In this document: positions 1-9,798 of the stretch, one piece after another
Layout: each line of letters opens with the position of its first letter
How positions within the stretch are numbered: the stretch's first letter is position 1
Notes under the pieces: model-generated
Told to the model about the DNA's origin: nothing
The model's input: the letters and a program-made list of their open reading frames with translations, nothing else
Databases searched by the model: none
Assembly (NCBI GenBank): GCA_031265515.1
Contig: JAISCN010000029.1
Coordinates: 1-38,026, forward strand
From: Clostridiales bacterium
GTDB lineage: Bacteria; Bacillota; Clostridia; Lachnospirales; CAMVHY01
Direction: 5' to 3'
Length of the DNA stretch: 38,026 bases
Made by a program: the position numbers and the translations under genes

Positions 1-807
1 TAATATACTAAATAAAAAAGATTTCTCTAAATTACTACATAGTTCTAAATTTTTTGATATTTCTGGCTCAATAATCTCAATAGCTCGAACAGCAAATATT
101 TCCTTATTCAGAGGAGCTAACTGATTGAAAAGAGGAGATCCTTCAAAACTAAAAATCATACCTAAATTATTCGATCTTGTTTCTAACATTTGAGCAGCAA
201 ATCTCTCTCTCTGTGTTTGAGATAAATCAGCAACATTAATATGTGTCATAAAATAAATAAATTCACTCAAATTCTCTGATATTGTTGTTGATAAAAATTC
301 AATTATTCGGATAACAAATGCTTTTTGATATCCAGATGGCAAGCGAGGAAGAGCAAGATGTGCAAAACCAAGAGATGCATGTAAAACATAAGATCCTCTT
401 TGTAAAATACTCTCAGTCATCTGAATAGCAATTATTTCTTTACTTTCAACTGGCAGACTATCAAAGACACGAGAGTTTAATAGACTAAAACATGATTTTA
501 AATTACCTAATATCTGTGGTGAAATGATTCTAACTGTTTCATTAGCAAATACTTCTCGGCGCTCAGGTAATATATTAGGAAAAATAAATCGTCCTATGAA
601 GTTAAAAAGAGCATCTAAATCATTAGGTCTTGTTTCTAAAATAGTTCTAGCTGTTTGAGTAAGTGTTTCTTGAAGTTCATTTGGCAGACCAGGAAAAACA
701 AATTGCTCTATAAAGTTAAAAAGAATATCTAAATCATTAGGTCTTGTTTCTAATGCTAAAGGAACAAATCTTCTTTGCGAAGTCATATCATTTTGTAATT
801 GTAACAA
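1..807 (-). CDS. Orphan helical-repeat protein, 3'-truncated by the window edge; begins LQLQNDMTSQRRFVPLALETRPNDLDILFNFIEQFVFPGLPNELQETL...
   Basis: Manual reverse-strand translation is open from TTG (805-807) to base 1. GGAGAGG (814-820) lies 6 nt upstream of TTG. Internal ~38-aa repeat LETRPNDLD(I/A)LFNFI. Absent from the ORF track because it runs off the edge. Confidence 0.8.
   Translation of the reverse strand, partial: MLQLQNDMTSQRRFVPLALETRPNDLDILFNFIEQFVFPGLPNELQETLTQTARTILETRPNDLDALFNFIGRFIFPNILPERREVFANETVRIISPQILGNLKSCFSLLNSRVFDSLPVESKEIIAIQMTESILQRGSYVLHASLGFAHLALPRLPSGYQKAFVIRIIEFLSTTISENLSEFIYFMTHINVADLSQTQRERFAAQMLETRSNNLGMIFSFEGSPLFNQLAPLNKEIFAVRAIEIIEPEISKNLELCSNLEKSFLFSIL
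601..753 (-). repeat. Direct repeat inside the left-edge ORF: gttaaaaaga(gc/at)atctaaatcattaggtcttgtttctaa at 601-639 and 715-753 (114 bp period = 38 codons)
   Basis: The two 39-nt copies are identical except at two positions. The period is a multiple of 3, so the protein repeat stays in frame. Confidence 0.85.
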
Positions 808-1281
808 AAGCTTCCTCTCCAGATTAATAATTTTGTTTTAGAATAAAATTATCATCTTTTATTTAAAAGACAATTGTTTTTAAAAAATTACATAATTCAT
901 TATCTGTTGACTACAATCATTTTGTCTGTAATTTTAAAATTAAAATTAAAAAAATCACATTTTTCTATAAAATGTGAAAATTTATAAAAAACAAAAATAC
1001 ACGCAACAAAAATTGTTAGAGTGAATTTTTAACTATCTTACAATAAGCTTTTTATTGCCGTTTATTTAGCAAAACAGTTAGTGCAAAATTTTTCAATAGA
1101 TTTTTAAAATCAAAAAATCTTATTTAAAATATCTAAAAGTTAAAGACTTAAAGTATGCATACTTATTTCTTTTAAAACAATTTTTAAAATAAAATAAAAT
1201 ATATTAAAATACTTGATCATGCAACGACTATAAAATCTAATAGTAACATTAATTAAATTTGAGAAAAGAACAGATAATATT

Positions 1282-2613
1282 ATGATAAGCAGTTTACCTA
1301 ATGATTTGGAAGCAGAACAAGCTTTTTTAAGTTGTCTTTTATATGATTACGATAATATTCAAAGCGAACAATTAGACTCAGAAAATTTTTTGCTAGTTCC
1401 AGAAGATTTTTATAGTAATAATAATAAAATAATATATAAATCCATGCTCGAAATTTCTGAGTCATTTGGCAAAATTGATTTAATTACTTTACGAGATTAT
1501 TTAGATAAAAATCAGTTATTAAACAAGATTGGTGGCGACGAATATTTACAGTCACTTTGTTATAACTTCTATACTTCTGCAAATGTACAAGAATATAAGA
1601 AAATTATAAAAGAAAAATCAAATCTAAGAAATTTAATAAAAATTTCAAATGATATTTCTCGAGATTGTTATAGTTCTAACAAATCGTTTGAAATTATTTT
1701 TGACGAGATCGAAAAAAAACTATTTGATCTATCACAAAATATAAATTCAAATAGAATGCTTAGTATAAGTGAAATTCTATCAGAATGTGTTAAAAAAGCT
1801 AAAAGCTTTTCTGACGAAAATAATAAATATAGCGGCATTCCAACTGGATTTAATGTTTTAGACGATATAACAGGAGGTTTACAAAATTCCGATTTAATTT
1901 TAATTGCAGCAAGGCCTGCAATGGGCAAAACTGCTTTTGCATTAAACATAGCAACTAATGCTTCTCTAAGAGCAAATACATCGATAGCAATATTTAGTCT
2001 GGAAATGCCTTCGCTTCAAGTAGGAACTAGAATTTTATGTTCTGAAGCTCAAGTTAATAATCACGGTTTTAAAATAAATAAAATGGATAATCATGAATGG
2101 GAAAGAATACTAGACGCAATTATTAAGTTTGAAAAATCAACTATAATCATAGACGATACACCGGCTATAAGTTGTTCCGAGATAAGACATAAAGTCAGAA
2201 AATTAAAGATAGAAAAAAATATTGGATTGGTGATAGTAGATTATTTACAATTGATAAAATCAAGAGATTCCAAAAATTCTAGACAACAAGAAATATCTGA
2301 TATATCTAGATCTTTAAAAGAAATAGCGCGCGAGTTTGATTTGCCTATTATCGCACTTTCTCAACTTAGTAGAGCATGTGAAACACGGGCTGATCATAGA
2401 CCGATGTTATCTGATTTAAGAGAATCAGGAGCAATAGAACAAGATGCTGACATAGTTGCTTTTTTATATCGAGATAGCTATTACAATCCAGAAAATAATA
2501 ATAAAGATAGCGCGGAGCTGATAATTGCAAAACACAGAAACGGATCTACTGGAATCGTAGAATTACACTGGAAAAGTTTTTGCACGAGGTTTTTCAGCAT
2601 TACGAGAATTTAA
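1282..2613 (+). CDS. dnaB: Replicative DNA helicase DnaB
   Basis: Walker A region GGLQNSDLILIAARPAMGKTAFALNIA, ALSQLSRACETR..RPMLSDLRESGAIEQDAD and C-terminal IAKHRNGSTG, all DnaB hallmarks. Confidence 0.97.
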   Translation: MISSLPNDLEAEQAFLSCLLYDYDNIQSEQLDSENFLLVPEDFYSNNNKIIYKSMLEISESFGKIDLITLRDYLDKNQLLNKIGGDEYLQSLCYNFYTSANVQEYKKIIKEKSNLRNLIKISNDISRDCYSSNKSFEIIFDEIEKKLFDLSQNINSNRMLSISEILSECVKKAKSFSDENNKYSGIPTGFNVLDDITGGLQNSDLILIAARPAMGKTAFALNIATNASLRANTSIAIFSLEMPSLQVGTRILCSEAQVNNHGFKINKMDNHEWERILDAIIKFEKSTIIIDDTPAISCSEIRHKVRKLKIEKNIGLVIVDYLQLIKSRDSKNSRQQEISDISRSLKEIAREFDLPIIALSQLSRACETRADHRPMLSDLRESGAIEQDADIVAFLYRDSYYNPENNNKDSAELIIAKHRNGSTGIVELHWKSFCTRFFSITRI

Positions 2614-2800
2614 ACATTGTCTTATTAAAATATAAATATAAAATTAAAATTTAAAAAAATTGTTAACAAAATTTTTTATTTTTTTTGGACAAAAAATATA
2701 GATGAATTTAAAAATATAATATTTGATTAAAATATTGATTTTTTTGTCGCGCTATGGAAATAATAAGTCATGATATTTTTAAAGGAGATAAAATTATCTA

Positions 2801-3133
2801 ATGAAAAAAAATAATAGATTGCTGAGAAATTTAATTTTAAGTGTTTTTTTAGCTTTTGCTAATTTCTTTTCTTTTAAGAAAATTTTTGCGTCACCAGCTG
2901 TTCCATCTATTTCTGTTATTGAAACATCAACATTGATTGGCGACATAATGAATATGATTACACAAGTCGTGATAATTGGCGGAGCGTTTTGGGCAGTTTG
3001 GGGTGTTGTAGTTTTAGCCGGAGGCTTAAAAGATAAAAATGGTCCTGCGCTTCAATCGGGTATATGGCAAATTGTGGGTGGAATTTTAATCATAATAGCA
3101 GCAGCGTTGTTAAAAATGGTTGTTAAATTTTAA
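2801..3133 (+). CDS. Small membrane protein, one Maff2/VirB2-like two-helix unit (GGAFWAVWGVVVLAGGLKDKNGPALQSGIWQIVGG)
   Basis: aaaggag RBS, N-terminal hydrophobic signal-like segment, then two hydrophobic helices flanking KDKNGPALQSGIWQIVGG. Similarity to Maff2-type conjugation membrane proteins is by remembered motif, not by search. Confidence 0.7.
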   Translation: MKKNNRLLRNLILSVFLAFANFFSFKKIFASPAVPSISVIETSTLIGDIMNMITQVVIIGGAFWAVWGVVVLAGGLKDKNGPALQSGIWQIVGGILIIIAAALLKMVVKF

Positions 3134-3260
3134 TTTTTAATTTTAATTATTGATTCAGATAAATTTTGAGATTTCGAGTCTTGAAGTATTTTAAAAGTCT
3201 TTTAGGTTAGATTTTAGATAAAATTAAAATAATTCTCTTATTTGATTTTGGTGATTTTTT

Positions 3261-3809
3261 TTGCAAATCCTATCGGATAAAAAATTTTTTAGCTTAAAAA
3301 AAAATAATCTGTGTTATTCTGTTTTTTTAATTTTGCTCTGTTGCTTTTTTTTGTTTTTAAAAATTAATATTTTTGCTGGTGCAGGGTCAATTACGACTAT
3401 AAATCCTATAATCGAACTTGTGTCGTCGTTTGATTTAATTGCTGGTTGCGTTCTTTGTGTGTGGGGAACAATAGTTTTAGCTGGTGCTTTAAAAGAAAAA
3501 GCAGGCCCAGCTCTTCAGTCTGGTATATGGCAAATTGTTGGTGGTTTGATGATTGTATTTTGTACTTATATGTTTAAAAACATGGCTAGGAACGGCGACA
3601 ATCAAGTTTTGAATAATACTTTTAAATATGGCGGATATTTTGCAATGATGGGAGGGGCGTTTTGGGCAGTGTGGGGAGTTATAATTTTAGCAAGTGCTTT
3701 AAAAGATAAAACTGGTCCGGCATTGCAAAGCGCCATATGGCAAATTGTTGGAGGCGTAATGATAATGATGGCCTCAACTCTTTTTGTAAGAATTGCTTAT
3801 ACAGCTTAA
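3261..3809 (+). CDS. Membrane protein with two tandem Maff2/VirB2-like units
   Basis: Two copies of (V)WG.I.LA.ALK(E/D)K.GPALQS(G/A)IWQIVGG in one ORF. TTG start preceded by ggtg. Confidence 0.7.
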   Translation: MQILSDKKFFSLKKNNLCYSVFLILLCCFFLFLKINIFAGAGSITTINPIIELVSSFDLIAGCVLCVWGTIVLAGALKEKAGPALQSGIWQIVGGLMIVFCTYMFKNMARNGDNQVLNNTFKYGGYFAMMGGAFWAVWGVIILASALKDKTGPALQSAIWQIVGGVMIMMASTLFVRIAYTA

Positions 3810-3905
3810 TTTTTTTGTTTTATAATTTAAAATTAAATTAGACATAAGAAAAATTTAATAGTTGTTTAGTATCTATTTTATGAAGTTGTGTTAGGTGAAG
3901 AATAA

Positions 3906-4439
3906 GTGCTATGGGATCAAACAACTACTGGAAATAATTTTTTAACTTATTTGTTAAATATTTTTTGGTATCAAGATAATGATCGAATTATAGAAGGCCA
4001 TGAGACGTATGGATTAGTATTTTATTTCGTCACTCTTATGATACAAATTGGTGGTGGATTGTGGTTAGTATTAGGAACAATAAGACTGGCAAGTAGTTTT
4101 AAAGAGAGAAGCGGTTCGGGAATTCAAAGTTCAATATGGCAAATGGCCGGCGGTATTGCAGTAATACTGGTTATGCAACTCTTTGGAAGTGTATTAAATA
4201 GATCTTTTCTTGAAACACTTTATCTAGTTCATGAAATTTTGCTTTTAGCTTGCAAATATATTCAATTAGGAGGAGCTTTTTGGGCTATATTTGGTGTGTT
4301 AGCAGTAGCAAACGCATTTAAAAATTTTAATTCGCCAGAGTTAGAAAGTGGTATATGGCAGATAGTCGGTGGTACCCTAGTTGTTTCATCGGGTATTTTA
4401 TTAAGGCTCATAATAAAAGGCATCGGTTTTTTGAATTAA
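3906..4439 (+). CDS. Membrane protein with two divergent tandem Maff2/VirB2-like units
   Basis: GGGLWLVLGTIRLASSFKERSGSGIQSSIWQMAGG and GGAFWAIFGVLAVANAFKNFNSPELESGIWQIVGG. GTG start with aggtgaag RBS. Confidence 0.68.
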   Translation: MLWDQTTTGNNFLTYLLNIFWYQDNDRIIEGHETYGLVFYFVTLMIQIGGGLWLVLGTIRLASSFKERSGSGIQSSIWQMAGGIAVILVMQLFGSVLNRSFLETLYLVHEILLLACKYIQLGGAFWAIFGVLAVANAFKNFNSPELESGIWQIVGGTLVVSSGILLRLIIKGIGFLN

Positions 4440-4475
4440 TTTTTTTAAACATAATTTATTAAAAAAAATTTAATA

Positions 4476-5180
4476 CTAAATAATTCTTCTAGCAGTTATA
4501 TAATTATTTGAATAATATTTTTCTGAGAGACTGCTTATTGTAACACCTTTTTTATTAACACTAGACGAATGAATAAAATTATTTTCTCCGATGTATATTC
4601 CAACGTGATGAATATTTTTAGAACCACAATAAGAAAAGAAAACTAAATCACCAGCTTGCAACTGACTTCTGTCTATTAAAGTTCCGTTTAGTGATTGCAA
4701 CGAGCTAGTTCTGTTTAAATTTATATTAAAATTTTTCATAACACTATATACAAATCCAGAACAATCACAACCATTCGTTAGACTCGTACCTCCGTATTTA
4801 TAGCATGTTCCGATATATTTTTTTGCGTAATCTATTATTTCGTTTGATTTGTTGTTATTAATATCGTTATTTTCACAGGCATAAACCTGAACTTGCGAAA
4901 ATATGTTTTTATTTTTATTTTTTAGTTTTATGTAATTTCTATAAACATACCCAGTTTTTTTATTATATTTTATCTTCACCCAGTTTAATTTTTCATTGCC
5001 GCATGATTTTATGATTACGTCTTTAGAAATCGTAACTAATATTTTAGATTTAGTAGTTGGTTTTTCTCGAAGATTTAAATTTGCAGTAGTGATAAATTCT
5101 TGGCACCAAATGTTTTTTTTAAAAATCAAAATTAAGAACAAAAAAACAAAAATAAATAATGTCCTCTTTAGTACATTCAT
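4476..5180 (-). CDS. Secreted SH3b-NlpC/P60 peptidoglycan hydrolase
   Basis: N-terminal hydrophobic signal; SH3b ANLNLREKPTTKSKIL...GYVYRNYIKLK; NlpC/P60 YKYGGTSLTNGCDCSGFVYSV...LQAGDLVFFS..IHHVGIYIG. Confidence 0.93.
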   Translation of the reverse strand: MNVLKRTLFIFVFLFLILIFKKNIWCQEFITTANLNLREKPTTKSKILVTISKDVIIKSCGNEKLNWVKIKYNKKTGYVYRNYIKLKNKNKNIFSQVQVYACENNDINNNKSNEIIDYAKKYIGTCYKYGGTSLTNGCDCSGFVYSVMKNFNINLNRTSSLQSLNGTLIDRSQLQAGDLVFFSYCGSKNIHHVGIYIGENNFIHSSSVNKKGVTISSLSEKYYSNNYITARRII

Positions 5181-5272
5181 AGTATCCTCGTTGATTATTT
5201 TTTTATTTAGAAAAATTTTGCTAGTGCAAAAAAATAAAAAACAACGTAACTTTTTAAAAAGTCATTTTTAAT

Positions 5273-5386
5273 TACCAAATCGCTTTAGAAATTTTTTTTC
5301 CTCTAGAGAAACAAAAAAATTAGAATAGACTTGAGTTTTTGTTTTTTATTATAAGAAAAATAGTTATTTCTCTTACCGATTTGGTA
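5273..5386. repeat. Nested inverted repeat between spoIIE and the NlpC/P60 gene (TACCAAATCG ... CGATTTGGTA; inner AGAGAAA ... TTTCTCT)
   Basis: Perfect 10-bp arms at 5273-5282 and 5377-5386; inner 7-bp arms at 5305-5311 and 5367-5373. Confidence 0.6.
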
Positions 5387-5426
5387 TTCTATAACACTTT
5401 TTTATAATTTGCAATATTTTTAATAA

Positions 5427-7763
5427 CTAAATAATTTTTGTTTTTTGTTTTAGCTTTAAAACTAAAACCGTAATGTCGTCTAACGCTTCTCCTTCGTTCA
5501 TTTTTCTGGACGCATCGACTATTTCATCGGCTATTTCTTGAGCACTTTTACTTTTCATTTCTATTATTATTTTTTTCAGCCATTCTTCTTTTGAATCCTC
5601 GCTAGTTAATTTAAATCTTAAAGTATCAAATACTCCGTCGCTCATTAATATCAATAAATCATTGTCACAAAATTTTTTATCTATAAAATTATAATAGACA
5701 TCATTCAAAATGCCTAGAGCATGGCTAGAAGAAATAAAAAATTCTAATTTGTTATTTCTAAATAAATATGATGTCGGGGCAGAAATTTTTATTATATTTC
5801 CGTTACCATTAAAAAGATCAACTATGCAAGCATCAAGTGTTGTAGAAGTTTCTGTAGTATTTTTTAATAACAATATAGAATTCACAGTATTAATTATAGT
5901 TTCTTTATCAAAACCAGAAATTAAAAGGTTTTCTATAATATTTATGGTTGATTCACTTTGAATCTTTGCGATATTACCTGATCCCATTCCGTCCGAAACG
6001 AGTAAAGCTATTTTTCCACAACCTAAATTAATTATAGAATAGCTATCTCCTGATTTTTCACTATTTTGTTTTACACATTTTGATATACCTGTTTCCGCTT
6101 CAAATTTTTCCTGTTCAAAAAGTTCTAGTACTACTAAATTTTTATTACGACTATCAAAAAAACTTCTTTCGCAAATAAATTTTTTATTTAAAGAAGTATT
6201 TATTATCTTTAATATTTTATCTGTTATGTTTTTCGCGTTTTTTATTTTTATAATTATATCTAATCTATCGTAATTTTTATTAATAACACTTAAATTAAAT
6301 ACATCAATTGCGTTATTAGTTAGTTCTAATAGAATTTTGTCTTCTATCTCTTTTACTATAAATAGCTCATTATTAAATTCTTGATTTAATTTTTTTATAG
6401 AATTAGAGACACTCATTAATTGTTGTGACAAAAAATTTCGTGTCGAATTTATTTCTCGATACCATCGCATACTTACATCGTTAAGTTCAAAGATTTTATT
6501 AACACATTTTATAAAAGAATCTAAATCTATACAATTGTTAATAAAATTTTCAGGTATATTTTCATATTCTATATTTTTGCCATTTTCTCGCGATCTTAAA
6601 ATTTTATCAACATCATCTCTTGCTGTACCAACTTTCCAAGCCCAACACTCATCAATTTTTTTACATGTTTTACATTGTCTAACTTGTAATTCAATAGAAA
6701 TGTTTTTATATTGTTTGTCTGTGATTTTATTTAACGAAGTATCGAAAAAATTTTCAAATTCTTTTGATATTTTTTTATATCCTAGAGAAAATTTTTTTAG
6801 CTTATTATCTAATATTTTTTTTATATGATCCGCATTATCTTCTTTGTTTTCTAGAATTTTATATTTATTTCTCGGAACTAAAATAAATAAAATTACTGAA
6901 AAAAAACTAGAAACAAAAAAATTTATATTTAATAAATTTTTATCTAGTATAAAAGCTATGGAACTCGCAGAAGTGAGAAAACTAGCTATTATAATTATTT
7001 TATTTTTTGAATCAATAAAACCCGTAAAAAAAGCAGTAAGTGAGAAAAATAATAAACTATTAAATTCCATAATTTTAAGTTGATTTAAAATAAAACCAGT
7101 TAATAAAACACAAATACATGACCAAACACAAGAAAAATAATTTGTCATAACTAAAATCAAAAAGAAAAATAAAAAATTAAAAAGATATGAATTCAAAAAG
7201 TTAAGATTGTAAGTTCCATAAAGACATGCTGATAAAATTATTGTGATAGAAAAAATATTCTTCGTATCTATCGTTTTTCTGTTTTTATTTATTATGTAGA
7301 TTATGGGCGACATTAAATAAAAAAATAAAATACTAAAAATAGTTTCTGAGATACTGATCCATAAAGTAAAATTTTCTAGATTTCTCATCATCAAAAAAGC
7401 ATTTGATATAAGACTTGAAAATAAGAGTATTTTTAATTTTATTTTTTTTGAGTTTTTGTCATCTGTTTTGATAAACATGTAGTTTAAAAAAATTATTATG
7501 ACTATCGAAATCAAATATTTTAAATAAAATACTTTTTGTAACGATGTAAATAGACCAACTAAACTGACAATAGTAACGGGTAAAAAATATATTTTAAATA
7601 AAAATAAAGTTATGTAAGCTAATATCAACGGGCATAAGCAATTAATAATTATTGCTTTAGATATCAAAAAAGCCGTCGAAGCAAAAATCAAAAATAAAAA
7701 AAGTTTTTTTAAAAGATTAGAGTATTTTTTTTTATTAATCTTATTAATCAAAATTTGTTGCAC
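5427..7763 (-). CDS. spoIIE: Stage II sporulation protein E (membrane PP2C phosphatase)
   Basis: Multi-TM N-terminus, C..C....CW region, PP2C core GCGKIALLVSDGMGSGNIAKIQSEST...LILMSDGVFD...DDITVLVLKL. GTG start with ggag RBS. Confidence 0.93.
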   Translation of the reverse strand: MQQILINKINKKKYSNLLKKLFLFLIFASTAFLISKAIIINCLCPLILAYITLFLFKIYFLPVTIVSLVGLFTSLQKVFYLKYLISIVIIIFLNYMFIKTDDKNSKKIKLKILLFSSLISNAFLMMRNLENFTLWISISETIFSILFFYLMSPIIYIINKNRKTIDTKNIFSITIILSACLYGTYNLNFLNSYLFNFLFFFLILVMTNYFSCVWSCICVLLTGFILNQLKIMEFNSLLFFSLTAFFTGFIDSKNKIIIIASFLTSASSIAFILDKNLLNINFFVSSFFSVILFILVPRNKYKILENKEDNADHIKKILDNKLKKFSLGYKKISKEFENFFDTSLNKITDKQYKNISIELQVRQCKTCKKIDECWAWKVGTARDDVDKILRSRENGKNIEYENIPENFINNCIDLDSFIKCVNKIFELNDVSMRWYREINSTRNFLSQQLMSVSNSIKKLNQEFNNELFIVKEIEDKILLELTNNAIDVFNLSVINKNYDRLDIIIKIKNAKNITDKILKIINTSLNKKFICERSFFDSRNKNLVVLELFEQEKFEAETGISKCVKQNSEKSGDSYSIINLGCGKIALLVSDGMGSGNIAKIQSESTINIIENLLISGFDKETIINTVNSILLLKNTTETSTTLDACIVDLFNGNGNIIKISAPTSYLFRNNKLEFFISSSHALGILNDVYYNFIDKKFCDNDLLILMSDGVFDTLRFKLTSEDSKEEWLKKIIIEMKSKSAQEIADEIVDASRKMNEGEALDDITVLVLKLKQKTKII

Positions 7764-8192
7764 TGAAATAACTCCTATAGAGATCAGCTAAAATTTTCGC
7801 ATATATTTTTATATTTTATATTATTTTATGTCGGATAAAGTTTTTGATTGTCGTTGCTAGAGATTCAAATGTTTTACTCAATATTTTTTTCAGATATAAT
7901 AAATGACATATTAGATTAATGTGTAGGTTTGATTGATTTTTAAAAAAAATTTTATATCTGATTATTTTACTGATTTCTAAAAAGATATATAATTAAAAAA
8001 AATTTATAAGTTTAATAGACGATTTAGAGTATTATATTTTTCTCATTTGTTAATAATTTTGAAAGCGAGTGTTGCTATTCGAACAGTCCAGGTTATTCTG
8101 AATTAGAAAATATAAAATCGACAAAGAGATTTTAATAAAATATATTTCATAGTTCTTCTAAGTTTTTCTTAACATCGGTCTACTATTTTTAT

Positions 8193-9362
8193 TTATTTTA
8201 CTATTTCTGTTGTTTTTAAAATATCTTCGTGATTACAAAAAGCAGATAGTCTAAAATATTTTTTTCCGTTTTTACCAAAGCCAATACCTGGAGTTATTAT
8301 TATATTAAATTTTTCTAACATGAAATCAAAAAAATCCCAGGCGTTATTAAATTTGTCAGGTATTTTTGTCCATAAATATGGAGAATGATCTCCACCGTAA
8401 ACATCGTAACCGCAATTCTTAAAATGTTTTTTTAAAATATTAGCATTATTTTTATAATAACTAATATTTTTAGAACAATGATCCAGTCCTTCAGAAGTAA
8501 ATATTGCTTCTGCTGCTTTTTGTGAAATATAAGAAACGCCATTTGTTTTAGTAGATTGTCTTCTTGACCAAAAATTATTTAAAATATAACCATCGTGTTT
8601 TATTTTTTTAGGCAAAATAGTGTATCCGCATCTTATTCCTGTAAAACTTGCGTATTTAGAAAAACTTCTAAATTCTATAGCGCATTTTTCCGCATTTTTA
8701 ATTTCATAAATGCTATTCGGAATTTCATCAGAATTGATAAATTTTTCATACGCAGCATCGTAAAAAATAATTGAGTTGTTATTAATAGCATAATTAATCC
8801 ATTTTTCAAGCTGTCTTTTATTTAGTGTCGTTCCGGTTGGATTATTCGGATTGCAAATATAAATCAAGTCTATTTTATGATTAGGCACTTCTGGGCAAAA
8901 ATAATTATCTGAATTACAATCAAGAAAATAAATTTTTCTTCCATTCATTAAGTTAGTATCTAAGTACTCAGGATATACTGGATCGAAAATCGCAACAGTG
9001 TTTTTATTATCGAATAGATCTAAAATATTCCCTATGTCGCTTGCAATTCCATCAGAAATAAAAATTTCTTCTAAATCAAAATTAAAATTTTTATATTCGT
9101 GAAACAATATTTTTTCTTTTAAAAAATCATAGCCTAGTTCGGGTCCATATCCATGAAATTTATTAATATTTCTTAATTCATCCGCTGCATTTTTAATTGC
9201 TTTTGATACAACTTCGGCAATTGGTCTAGTAACATCACCAATCCCAAGGTCAATTAATTTTGCATTATTATCTTTTATTAAATTTTTGAATTTCTTTATT
9301 CTAAAAGACATCTCTACAAAAAGATAATTTTCTTTTAGTTTCAAAAAATTTTTGTTTATCAA
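8193..9362 (-). CDS. dapL: LL-diaminopimelate aminotransferase
   Basis: LIDLGIGDVTRPIAEVV, GYGPELGYDFLKEKI, CNPNNPTGT, FRSFSKYASFTGIRCGY, as in DapL. Confidence 0.92.
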   Translation of the reverse strand: MINKNFLKLKENYLFVEMSFRIKKFKNLIKDNNAKLIDLGIGDVTRPIAEVVSKAIKNAADELRNINKFHGYGPELGYDFLKEKILFHEYKNFNFDLEEIFISDGIASDIGNILDLFDNKNTVAIFDPVYPEYLDTNLMNGRKIYFLDCNSDNYFCPEVPNHKIDLIYICNPNNPTGTTLNKRQLEKWINYAINNNSIIFYDAAYEKFINSDEIPNSIYEIKNAEKCAIEFRSFSKYASFTGIRCGYTILPKKIKHDGYILNNFWSRRQSTKTNGVSYISQKAAEAIFTSEGLDHCSKNISYYKNNANILKKHFKNCGYDVYGGDHSPYLWTKIPDKFNNAWDFFDFMLEKFNIIITPGIGFGKNGKKYFRLSAFCNHEDILKTTEIVK

Positions 9363-9691
9363 TTACATAAACTCCAATACATTGCTTTTATAAGATTACT
9401 TATATACATAAATATTTATCATATTTATAAAAAATCTCGAATTTTGTTTTATAAAATATAATTATGCTGCCCTAAATAATATAGAAATTACCAGAGACAT
9501 ATTCGATTGTTAGAGAGAACTTTTTAAAAAATTATGGATACTTTGTCATAATTAAATTTAAGAAGATTTTATTTTATTTTATAGATTTATCGAAACGATA
9601 AATAATTTTCTTTTACGTATAAGTTTTAATAATTTATTTTTAGAATTTAATTAGTTGCTTTATAGTATTAAAACAATGTCAAAATTTATAA

Positions 9692-9719
9692 TTGACACGT
9701 TTATTTTTTTTATTATAAT
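9692..9719 (+). promoter_or_regulatory. Consensus sigma-A type promoter for groESL (TTGACA-N16-TATAAT)
   Basis: TTGACA at 9692-9697, TATAAT at 9714-9719, 16-bp spacer, about 80 bp upstream of groES. Confidence 0.85.
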
Positions 9720-9798
9720 CGACATTGCTTGTGGATTTTATGATTCATGAGACCTTTTGTTTTGACTTAAAAAAAATAAAAATTTAGGAGGAATTTTT

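Noticed and set aside
5710-7083. Plus-strand ORFs inside spoIIE
   Set aside because: Antisense to a recognised full-length gene, with no supporting RBS or motifs.
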